Positions 46,401 through 57,900 of a DNA stretch of 64,000 bases are shown here, piece by piece. The position numbers and the translations under genes were made by a program. Source of the stretch: Symbiodinium natans (lineage: Eukaryota; Sar; Dinophyceae; Suessiales; Symbiodiniaceae). The notes below the pieces were generated by a model. That model ran no database searches and was not told the origin of the DNA. It saw only the letters and a list, made by a program, of their open reading frames with translations. The DNA lies in NCBI GenBank assembly GCA_905221605.1, contig CAJNDS010002074.1, positions 130,001 to 194,000 on the forward strand, in the 5' to 3' direction. Each line of letters opens with the position of its first letter. Positions within the stretch are counted from its first letter, which is position 1.

Positions 46401-49400
46401 CTGTCCCATGTCCATGCTGTTGGGCATGTTGTTTTTCTGCTCCCCAGTTTTTTCCCCACATCACTGCGCGGTTCTTGTTTTTCTCTTGCTTGCCGCCAGC
46501 CGCCGCCGCCGCCGCCCGACGCCCGCCGCCGCGCCTGCCCGCCCGGCCGCCGCTCGCGCTTTTGGTTGGGGCTTCCCACCCCCCCGGCGCAGCCGCCACG
46601 TTTGTGCATCCTCAACCTGAATGGGGGCCAGGTCCTTATCCTCATGACAGGCCAGGCGCTTATCCTCAACCAGAATGGGGCGCAGCCGCCACCGGCACCG
46701 TCCGCCCTGCCGCATCTGCATAGATTGCGTTGCCCGGCGAGGCCCGCAGCAGCTTGATCGCCACCTTAGGCAAGATGAACTGGCTGCGCTTGCCGACCCC
46801 CGCCCCTCTCCCCACAGGCCGGCCCCTCTCACCTTTGTGCCTGCCAGGAGACGGCTTCCGACGTTGACAGCGCCTGCTTGTATGGCCCCACTGCTCGACG
46901 CACATCGGCTCCCTCACGCGCCCTCCAACTTCCTCTGCTGATGTCCACATCCAGCATGTTGAAGCCCCGCGCCAGTCTTTTGTGTGTCCACTCGAGCGCG
47001 AGCTTGCTGGCGTGCGCGGAGATCTCTCTGGACGAACTGTTGAAAGGACGGGCTTCCACAACCGCGGCGACAGACTCGTGACACAAGCTCGTCAGTAGGC
47101 CTGCCAGGACACATGCATCTAGACTCTAGACGCCTCGAACTGCTTTGACTCGAAGCACGTGGCTGCAACTAGATTCAGAGCTTCGCCCGCGCCTTCGTGT
47201 GTCCAAAAGTAGGCTAGCTTCTCGAACATACTGTTGACAGTGCCACCGTCCGAATAGTACGCATCCTGTGAAGCCTCGTGCATAGCCCCCCGTGCCTCTT
47301 CCATCGCCACCTTTCCTGCTAGGTTTTGGGCCCAAACCAACTCATCGCCTTGTAGAGGCACCTTGTGGCCGACATTCTCGATGAGCTGCTGGAACAGCAT
47401 TGCCATGAAGTCGATGAACTTCTCCCGTAAACCTTTCGGGAAGGCTAGTTGACTTCCGCGCCGCCCCGCCGAGAAGACGCAGCCTTAGCTCGCACGATTA
47501 TGCATGATTCATGCGGGACGTGCAGGGGAGCAGTTACCCAACTTGTGACACGTGCGGCGAGCTGCGATTCGCTAGCCCGATCTTGTGCCGCGCCTCACTC
47601 GGTGCCCACCACGTGCTCAGCACCGACGGCTGCTGCAAGAGAACCATGCCGATATTGGTCGTCTCGAAGTGAACCCCGCAGTCAACCTTGTCCTCTTGTC
47701 CCATGACTTTGCGCGCCTTGGCCGGTCTTGCAAGCACATCGGCCTGCGTGTCCCAGTCGTATCTCCCTCCGTGCGCCGCTTCCAGCAAGCGCGTCAGAAC
47801 GATGTGCGTGTCCTTGGTGAACTTGCCGGACTTGGCGTACTCCGGACACAAGAAGGCGGACCCTTCCGGCCCTACCAGCAGGCCGTGCCCGTCACCTTGC
47901 TGCAGCCGTGCATTGAAGGCGGCGTGCGTAGACTCCGTGATGATGTGGTACTCCGCCTCCGCCGGACCGGCAAGCCACCGGCCTACTTTCTCATCTGCCT
48001 TGCACGCGCGCGCACGTGTGCAAAAGAACTGAGCGCTCCCCAGGAACTCCAGCACCCCTTAATTCAGACTTGGGTTCCTTACACGGTTTGAGGAGTATAT
48101 AATTAAGGGGTATTGAGACCCGCTGCTGCATTCCACACACACACACACACCTCAGACTCGCTACTGCTGCCAGGAAGCACTGGCTCGCTTGAAGGCCTCC
48201 CGCACCGTCTTCATGACCGGGGACTTACCTGTGCCAATGTCCGTCACCACTTGTGCCCAGTAGCGATGTGAGAGCGTGTAGTCAGACCACTCGACGCACA
48301 CTTTGCGATGCAGCAAGGACGACGCGAACGCCTTGAAGGTCTCGAGTAACATCGTGGAGGACAAGGCAACGACTCGTGCGAAGGCTTCCATGTATACTGC
48401 TAACCGGTAGTCTGCGATCCACCACAAGGGTGTGAAGACATCCACTTCTTCTGCAGCTGTCAGCGAGCCTGCGCGCACGGCCCTTAGGCCGGCTTGCAGT
48501 CGCACCAGACACTGCCTGAACGTAAGCTGGTCGACAAAGGTGCTGCGCTCTGGGATGTCGCGCAGGGCCTGCGCCACGGACACTGCGCTCACGGCGTTGA
48601 GAAACCCAACGACGTCCTCCTCGAAGGCCTGGTGCGCGTCCTGGACAGGGGAGCCTTTCTCCGCACTGAGGCACTGCAAGGGGTTCACGACCGGCGGTAG
48701 CAGGCCGTCCACACTCATGGCCCCGGGCGTGCGCGTGGCCGCATCGGCGGTTGCGCTGCTGGCCTCCATCGCCTGCGCCTCGCCCGGGGCGGGGCCTGCG
48801 TCCACACTCATGGTCCCGGGCTGCGTGGCCGCATCGGCGATTGCGTTGCTGGCCTCAATCGCCTGCGCCTTGCCCGGGGTGGGGCCTGCATCGGCCACGG
48901 AGCTTTCTAGCTGCGTGGCGCTACACCTTGCTGCCTCTTGACCGAGGCTACTCACGTCTGCCGCTGCTTGCGTCGCGACAGTCTCCAGAACAGCATAGTA
49001 CACCTGACCCTCCATTGCCAACAAACTGCCTTCATCCTCCAGCTGCTCGCGAGGCATGGAGGCCACGCCTGCGTCGTCGTAGACATGCCAGTCCCCCTCT
49101 GACCCTCGTACTGCCGCATAGTAGTGACCAGCCTCTGCCTCCGCGCCCACGTGGTGCACCGTCGCCACGACCTGGTACACGTGGCCCTGGACGTCGATCA
49201 ACTCCGGGACTGTGAGGGGCGTCGTGTCCTTATGCTGGACGAACAGGCCATCCACGATCTCCACTCGCCAGCGCTTGACGGCGGCGAGCAGCACTGCGGG
49301 GGCTCGACGGACCCGTAACTTTCTCCAGGGAAGGCGGTTGGACTGGCACGCTGGGCATTGCCATGCCGAGCCCTGGTACTCTAGACCGTCAGGCGCCACA

Positions 49401-52295
49401 GCCGCGCGAAAGTACCTGTCCACCACACCCTGCAGATCGCGGACGCCTGTCGGCAACTGCATCTGGAGGTCGGACATAAACGTTGCCGCGCCTTGCAGAC
49501 ATGCCTCTCCACAGTCGCGACAACGGAGTTCGTACTGCTCCAGTCCGGCTGTTCCGGCGATGAGCCCCGCCTGTTCGCTCACCACACGGAAAAACTCGGC
49601 GCTGTCTTCTTGCGCTCCATGATACCACCGCTCCAGGACGGTCTCCGGTTTCACAGCTGCCGACGCTCGCAGCCTGTGCCACAGCAGCAGGAGGTCGGCT
49701 GCGACCGCGTTCTGCGACTGCCGGAGCATCCGTCGCCACGTTGTGACGCTGTAGAGCGCCTGGAGAGCGGCGTTGATGAAGCAGCTGTTGCCTACATTCA
49801 CCAAACCCCCATGTTGAACATCCTCTGGGGCCTCCTCTACCGGGCTGAACCCAACCCATGTGGTTGGACCTGGCACGCGTCTGAATGCCACGGGCCTCGT
49901 CAGAGGCTGCATCTCTGTCAGCGGCCACAAGTGCGTCTGTTTGTAGGGTAGGCGTTCCACCGCCACACGGTGCTCACCTTCATAGTCTCGCAGTTCTTCA
50001 ACGTTGTTGACTGCGAAGGAGGCGCCAAAATTGCCCCACGCGTGGATTTGGCCTTGCACGCCCAGCCACGCACCCCCCGGCGCGCAAGGCAGATGCCGCA
50101 CTTCCATGGTCTTCTCTCGCCGCAGAACTTGCTGCAAAGTCTCTACATCTTGGAACAGGAGGATCCTGTCGCCCACGCTCGGCGCCCCGTGGCGGGGCGG
50201 GTGCTTCTTGGGTAGGACGGCTGCCATGGCCCTGTTTGCTCCGTCACAGCTGCAGGCAAGCCAGACGTGCAACCGTCATCATGTCCCTGGCCCCGCCCTG
50301 TCCCATGTCCCTTGTTGGGAATGTCGGTTTTTCTGACCCCATTTTTTCCCCACACCACTGCGCAGTTCTTGTTCTTCTCTTGCTTGCCGCCCGCCGCCGT
50401 CGCCCGCCGCCCGCCGCCGCGCCTGCCCGCCCGGCCGCCGCTCGCGCTTTTGTTTGGTCATCCTGTCCCTTGTCCGGCCCTGTCCCATGTCCCTTCTGTT
50501 GGGAATGTCGTTTTCTGACCCCCATCTTTCCCCCACGTCACTGCGCGGTTTCTTGTGTTTCTCTTGCTTGCCGCCCGCCGCCGCCGCCCGCCGCCCGCCG
50601 CCGCGCCTGCCCGCCCGGCCGCCGCTCGCGCTTTTGTTTGGTTTTACTCTGTGTTTGTCCCGCCCTGTCCCATGTCCATGCTGTTGGGCATGTTGTTTTT
50701 CTGCTCCCCAGTTTTTTCCCCACATCACTGCGCGGTTCTTGTTTTTCTCTTGCTTGCCGCCAGCCGCCGCCGCCGCCGCCCGACGCCCGCCGCCGCGCCT
50801 GCCCGCCCGGCCGCCGCTCGCGCTTTTGGTTGGGGCTTCCCACCCCCCCGGCGCAGCCGCCACGTTTGTGCATCCTCAACCTGAATGGGGGCCAGGTCCT
50901 TATCCTCATGACAGGCCAGGCGCTTATCCTCAACCAGAATGGGGCGCAGCCGCCACGTTTGTATCCTCAACCTGAATGGAGCCCGTCCGTTCGTCCGCTC
51001 CGTTCGCCCCGCCACGGACCATACGAGCACAAACGCCGAACATATGTTGTCACACCGCGCAAACTGAATGGGGGCCAGGTCCTTATCCTCGACCAGACAG
51101 ACTGAGGCGCAGCCGCCACCTTTGCTTATCCTCAACCTGCATGAGGGCCACCTCCCTATCCTCACGGAGGGGTGGTTCTTATCCTCAGCCACAATGGGGC
51201 GCGGCCGCCACGTTTGCTTACCTCAGCCTGACTGGGGGCCAGGTCCTTATCCTCGGCCAGAATGAAGCGCAGCCGAGGGCCAGGTCCTTATCCTCGACCA
51301 GAGTAAGGCGCAGCCACCAGCTTATCCTTAAAAAATGGGGCGCAGCCGCCACGTTTGCTTATCTTCAATCTGAATGGGGGTCAGGTCCAGGCGCAGCCGG
51401 GGGCCAGGTCCTTATCCTCGACCAGAATAAGGCGCAACCGCCACGTTTGCTTATCCTCAACCTGACACGTTTGCTTATCCTCCACCTGAATGAGGGCCAG
51501 GTCCTTATCCTCAGCCAAAATGAGGCGCAGCCGCCGCATTTCGGATTGGTAATTCGCCCTGCCACGGACCATACGCGCACACAACACCGAACATATGTTG
51601 TCACACCGTGCAAACTGAATGGGGGCCAGGTCCTTATCCTCGACCAGACAGACTGAGGCGCAGCCGCCACGTTTGCTTATCCTCAACCTGCATGACGGCC
51701 ACCTCCCTATCCTCACGGAGGGGCGGTTCTTACCCTCAACCACAATGGGGCGCGGCCGCCACGTTTGCTCTGACTGGGGGCCAGGTCCTTATCCTCGGCC
51801 AGAATGAGGCGCAGCCGAGGGCCAGGTCCTTACCCTCGACCAGAATGAGGCGTAGCCACCAGGTTTGCCTATCCTCAACCTGAATGAGGGCGCTTATCAT
51901 GAAAAAACAATGGGGCGCAGCCGCCACGTTTGCTTATCTTCAATCTGAATGGGGGCCAGGTCCTCAGCCAGAATGGGGCGCAGCCGGGGGGCCAGGCCCT
52001 TATCCTCGACCAGAATAAGGCGCAACCGCCACGTTTGCTTATCCTCGACCTGACACGTTTGCTTATCCTCCACCTGAATGAGGGCCAGGTCCTTATCCTC
52101 AGCCAAAATAAGGCGCAGCCGCCGCGTTTCGGATTGGTAACATGGATGTTGGCCATTCGCACGGACTGGAAGCATGGACGTTATCATCGTGCGGGCATGG
52201 ATGCTCTGGCCATTCGCGCGAACTGGTGCTACTCCTACTACTACTTCTCCTCCTCCACTACTACTACTACTACTACTACTACAACTACAACAACA

Positions 52296-52365
<70 letters not shown>

Positions 52366-54033
52366 TTCATTCATTCATTCCAATCGCAGCCGGTCTCTCA
52401 GCTTAGCGTCAGGTGCGTGGCAGCGCATTGCACCGGTGCTTCAAGAGCACTAGAACCACATGGGCAAGTCCCGCTACGAATAGCTGCAAACTTGCGGCCT
52501 ACTCAACTTGTCAAGAGAATGGTGCACCAGTGCACCCTTCACTCGATCAAAAGAGTGCAAAATCAGATAAGTAGAAAGCGAAAACGTAAAACATGAAAAC
52601 AGGTCGTAGAGCTATCGACATCGCTACAGCCATCTGTTATGGCATCTTGCATTCATCATGGTGTTTCTCTGCACAAAGCGCAGTCCTGAGAACTGCAGTG
52701 GCCCCAGGAGGGCACACTGAAGACCACGCACAGCACCCTGTAGTCCTATGAAACTGCAAGTGGCCCCAACAGGGCGCACTGAGGACCACGTTCAGCGCCC
52801 TGTAGTCCTGTGAACTGCAAGTGGCCCGTGGAGGGCACACTGGGGACCGTGTAGTTCAGTACCCAAGAAAGGTCTGGCCGCAGAGCATCGCCAGAACACA
52901 GCTTTCTCGCACTTATAAACTGTGACCCGGAAGGACGTAACGTCAAAACCCAGACCACATCTCGAAGCATACGTGGGGCCGGGGCCCAGCGCGGGCCATC
53001 CCATCCGAGGATAGGGTAGGTTGCCGCCGCCGGCAGTCGGTCAGCATTCGGGACAAGGCAGCGATGATCTGCAGCTACACGCTCCTCGGGTATCTGAACT
53101 AGAGGTACACAGGCACAAGGGCTTCGCTTGGCAATGTCGAGTAGCTCTATTGCAAGCTGGCATAAAGGATCTCTTGACACATCGGTTCCACTTGTGAGTA
53201 GGTCCCTGCTTCCCATCTGTGACCTGAACTCCGTTTAGCTTCGGCACCTGAAGTCGTCGCTGATAGGCAAGGGAGTTGCCTTCCCCAGCTCCAACGGAAA
53301 GAGCTGGAACCCTCACACTGTGGGACACCTGACAATGTAGCAATATAAGTAGAGTCGTCAGTCGGCATCCCACCCCGGACTTGGGACCGGGCCGGCTATC
53401 TATAAGGAGGTGTGGCACTATGCGCTCAATGGGGCGGCCTGACGGCGCGCGCCCAGGAGGAATGCGGGTGGCAGCCACGTCATGCTTGCGCCAGCTGCAG
53501 GAAAAGTTGCGCCAACTCCTGATCGCTGGTAGCCACGCACTTGCAATGGTGCCAGACTGCCGCGTTGGCAGGCCAGGGATGGCCAGGGCCAAAGGCACAC
53601 AGTCGACCCATGCGCCCTTTGTGGGGGCCAAGAGGCACCCAGCCGACGAGCGTGCTCTCAATGGGGCAGCCTGACGGCGCGCACCCAGAAAAAATGCAGG
53701 CGGCATCGACCTCTTGCTTGCACCAACTGCAGGAAAAGTTGCCCCAACTCCTAGCTGCTGGTAAACACGCATTTGCAACGGGGCTAGCTTCAGACTGACG
53801 CGTTGGCAAGCCAGGGGCAAAGGCTTTCAGTCGACCCATGCGCCCTTTGTTGGGGCCAAAAGGCACCCAGCTGGCGAGCGTCAACAGTAGCGCTAGTGCG
53901 GCTCGCTGCACTATAGGACTGTGATCATCACGTTTCGGAGCCGGACTCCACCGCAAGGTTCGCTCCATGGCATAGATGCTACATCTCCACAACTATAAGC
54001 CCCGCTGCTGGGACACAGCTGAGCCGGAGTGCT

Positions 54034-54132
<99 letters not shown>

Positions 54133-54197
54133 GACCACCACCACCACCACCACCACTACTACTACTACTACTACCACTACTACTACTACTCCTACTC

Positions 54198-54232
<35 letters not shown>

Positions 54233-54763
54233 TCTTCTACTTCTTCTTCTACTTCTTCTGACCCTATCCCTGTCCCCTGTCTGTCCCTGTCCCGTCCCCT
54301 ATCCTGTTCTTCTGCCTTCTGTCCCGTGTCCCCTGCCCCCTGCGCCCTGTCCCCTCTCCCCTGTCCCCTGTGCCCTATCCCCTGTCACCTGTCCCTTGTC
54401 CCCTGTCCGTCCCTGTCCGTGCCCTGTTGTTCTTTCTGTGTCCCCTCCCCTGCGCTGTTTTTGTGTCCCCTGTCCGTGCCCTGTTGTTCTTTCTGTGTCC
54501 CGTCCCTGCGCTGCCCTCGCACACACACACACACACCCACACACCCACACACACACACACACACACCCACACACCCACACACCCACACACCCACACACCC
54601 ACACACCCACACACCCACACACCCGCGCACACGCACACACCCACACACCCACACACCCACACCCACGCACCCCCACACACCACACACACACACCACACAC
54701 GCACACACCCACCCACAACACCCACCACCACACACACACACACACACACAACACAAACACACA

Positions 54764-54807
<44 letters not shown>

Positions 54808-54830
54808 CACACACACACACACACCACACA

Positions 54831-54915
<85 letters not shown>

Positions 54916-54952
54916 CACACACACACACACACACCCACACACACACACCACA

Positions 54953-54998
<46 letters not shown>

Positions 54999-57900
54999 CA
55001 CACCACACACACACCCACACACACCACACACACACCCCACACACCACACCACACACACACACCACACCCACCCACTCACACATCACCCACCACCCACACA
55101 GTGAACTTAATCTTTAACCACCCCTGGTGGTGGGGTGGGTGGGAAGGGGGGTGGGGCGGGGGGGTGGATGGGGGGGGGGTGAGGTTTAGGGGGGGGGGAA
55201 AGGGGGGTGGGGGAGGGGTGGGGGGGGGGGCCCGGGGGGGGGGGGGGGGGGAGGGGGAGGGGGGGGGGGGAGGGGGGGAGGGGGGGGGAGAGGGGGGGGT
55301 GGGGGGATGGGAGGGAGGGGGGGGGGAGAATAAAAAAAAAAACCCTCGGAATAAAGGGGGGCACCGCGAGAATAAAAAACCAAACCTTGGGGATAAGAAT
55401 CCCAACAGGGAGAATAAGGAATGGAACCCTCTGAATAACCTGCAGAAACCCGCAGAATAAAATCCGAAAACCCCCCCCAAATTCTTGGCCGGCCCAGAAG
55501 GAATAAAGAAAAAAACCATCAGAATAAAAATAAATACGCAGCCCATAATAATAGTTGTAATAGTAATAATAAGAACAATCAGAATCATGACTAATCATGA
55601 TTCAGGAGAAGCGAGTCACAGATGCTTGGAGATGACATGGCGTCCTCACTTTGCTTGGGCTGCTCCGGCTCAGGCCTCAGCGCGTCAAGCTGGCAACACC
55701 CCCTGGCATCGCACCTCTTCGTGAAGCTCAGGCTTCTGCTGCTGCTCCTGCTTCTCGTTGCGCGTGCCTTCAAGCTGCGCATCGTCCTGTCCGACGGCGC
55801 TTGAGATGCAGTCAGCTCCTTGCTGCTTGGTCCTGTAGCATTCCCTCCAACCTTTCTCAGGGTCCGTCCTCAATCTCATCAGTGACATCCTTCAGGCCTT
55901 CTCCTTCGCCTCAGAACAGCAGCTGCCACTGCTAGCCTACGCACATGCGCTCGAACTACATCGCAAGCCAATACTAAGCCACGTGTCCGATGCAATGAAG
56001 GTTTCCTAAAAGAGGGGTACCCTTGTAAGGGGTTCTTATGTTCAGGATGAGAGTATGTTGGGGGTATACTAAGTGATACCCCTCTATGTGGAGCCTCTAT
56101 TTTCGGAAACAGCCCTCAAATGCTGTCAAGGTACCCATGCCAGTCCCCGTCTGCCACTCGGTACCACCTTCCCCTGGCCGACTCGGGTTTAGGGTTGTGG
56201 GTTTAGGGCCGGGGTTTAGGGCTAGGGTTTAGGCGGTTTAGGGTTTAGGCGGTTTAGGGTTTGCGGCACGCCGTGCCTTCCCCTTCCCCTTGCTCTTCCT
56301 CTTCTTTGGAGTTGAGCCCTTTTTCCTGAGGAGCTAAAAAGGAGAGATGTTGCATTGCATTCTGCTGGCCACTACCGGTACCATGAAATCCGCCACCAAG
56401 CTTGGCAAACAGCAACTGGTTGCTGCTGAAGTCTCCATCAGGAAGCACACCAGCCGAAGTATCTCAAACCTGCTTCACGCCGCTTTTCTCATGCTGTCTC
56501 TCCAAGCGCAGTCTGTGATGGTCTAGTGAGTATGCAGGCTGCTGAGCACGAGACGAAACCTCGGCCGTCGCTAAGGCTGCCTGGAAAAAATCTAGTTAGC
56601 AACTTCACCATGCAGGTCACTTGGGCATGGGGGGCACCTGAAGCCCGCCAAGCAGCAAAGCCCTCGCCAGCTGCAAGATCCTTGGCGATGCTACATCTCA
56701 CCTGCTCTATCCCAAGGTGCATCAGCGAATCCCTTCATCGATTGGCCCGTTCCGAACCCTCCGAACCATTCCTGTACTCAACAGGCACTGAGGGCACCAA
56801 CTGACTGGAGAAGGGTGCCAGTGGAGATACGAATGAGCTCGGAAGCTGCTCCAGATGCTGCCTGAGCAAGGAATGAGCAACGGTCAGCAAGAGCCGGGCA
56901 TCTCCAACAGGAACATCCCCCATTTTGGTGGCATTTTCAGGCTTGATCTCCTGCTTTTGGTCTTGAAGAATCAGAATGAATAGCCTTGAAACTAGAACAT
57001 CTCCGTTGCAGTTCCTTACAATCATGGGGTGCTATGCCATGCCAATCCATGCCACAGAAGCTGAAGAGCCTGAACGAACCCATCACACAGCGTGTGTCCT
57101 GATATCTGCTCAGGCACCCTAGAGCATCGTGGATCTGCGACAAGGGCAAGATCTCCAACCTCGCAATGACAGTGCTGTTCAATTTAACTCACGTTCAGTC
57201 AAGCAGCATGGACTCAGCGGCTAAGCGGCTAAGGCTCAAGCAAAGCTTTCAGATGCTTCTCGCGTCCCAGCCCAAGTTGTGGCACGGCAAGGGCTTCCTG
57301 GTGGCCGCAGCATGTGCGTTGCATGGACTCTACGTACCCCTCCCGGTGCCTCTTCTTGCTCCGCTTCGTTGCCAGTCCTTGGGGGTCCCAGGAGCAACCC
57401 CCGCTGCAAACCATTGCCGGTTGAGGTTTGTTCATTCCTATGCATATGTCCGATGCCTTGAACTGTATCTGCGAAATTGCGTGCCAGCATGAGCTTCAAT
57501 AGCTGGCTTGCAGCTTCAATCACCAGCCAGGGGTCGGTTTGGTCGCTGCGCTCATAGAGATTGATGGATCTGAGCTGTACACCTGTCAGGGGCTTGTGAA
57601 GAATCTTGGGAGCAACATGGTCTGCAAGAAAGCACTTTCAACTCTGCACTTTCTGGGGCTGTGGGCATGGGTTGTAACGGAAACCGGGTACAGTAACAGG
57701 CCAAGAGGTGGCGGGGAATGCAACGCAAATCACGCGACACATCCCGCAGCCCGCACGGCCTTGCAGGACAAACAAAAGTGCCAGTGTGTCTTGTCGACCC
57801 GAAGAGACCCCAACCCCCAAAAACCCAAACCTTGAAGCCTAACGCCAGAAAATCTGTAAGGTGCTGTGATACGGGTACTGATGGCAGCGGGAACCGCTTT

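Larger units (their letters stand above)
42429..46690. repeat. tandem segmental duplication, copy A
   Basis: The block 42429-46690 is followed immediately by copy B (46691-50954). Differences I noticed are a synonymous change in transposase exon 1 (near 43719), a two-base insertion in copy B (near 48120) and one missense change in the protease. Identity is therefore above 99.9 percent by eye. The left edge (inside transposase exon 4) and right edge (inside a GCGCAGCCGCC repeat) share only the short word CC-ACC, suggesting microhomology at the junction. Confidence 0.95.
46691..50954. repeat. tandem segmental duplication, copy B
   Basis: Second copy of 42429-46690, offset 4262 bases before and 4264 after the two-base insertion. 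It carries a complete protease gene and only the first three exons plus the start of the fourth of the transposase gene. Its right edge passes into an array of the GCGCAGCCGCCACGTTTG repeat that copy A only begins. Confidence 0.95.
36865..55714 (-). other. 18.85-kb midasin intron hosting a MULE and two USP genes
   Basis: The exon on the right (55715-55786, ending ELHEE) has a GT donor (GAAGAG|GTGCGA). The exon on the left (36783-36864) follows a CAG acceptor. Both borders are phase 0, and the joined protein reads straight across a region that is continuous in other midasins. Everything between them (transposase, proteases, duplications, satellites) is therefore intronic and on the same strand as the host gene. 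I could not exclude a tiny extra exon inside. Confidence 0.75.

Noticed and set aside
46274-46669. Ala/Gly/Arg-rich frames upstream of the proteases
   Set aside because: They are open on both strands through CCGCCG repeats and differ only by repeat register.
54029-55117. Open frames of 230-490 codons on both strands
   Set aside because: They run through CTA, CA and poly-G microsatellites and encode homopolymers or His-Thr/Cys-Val repeats; all frames are open at once.
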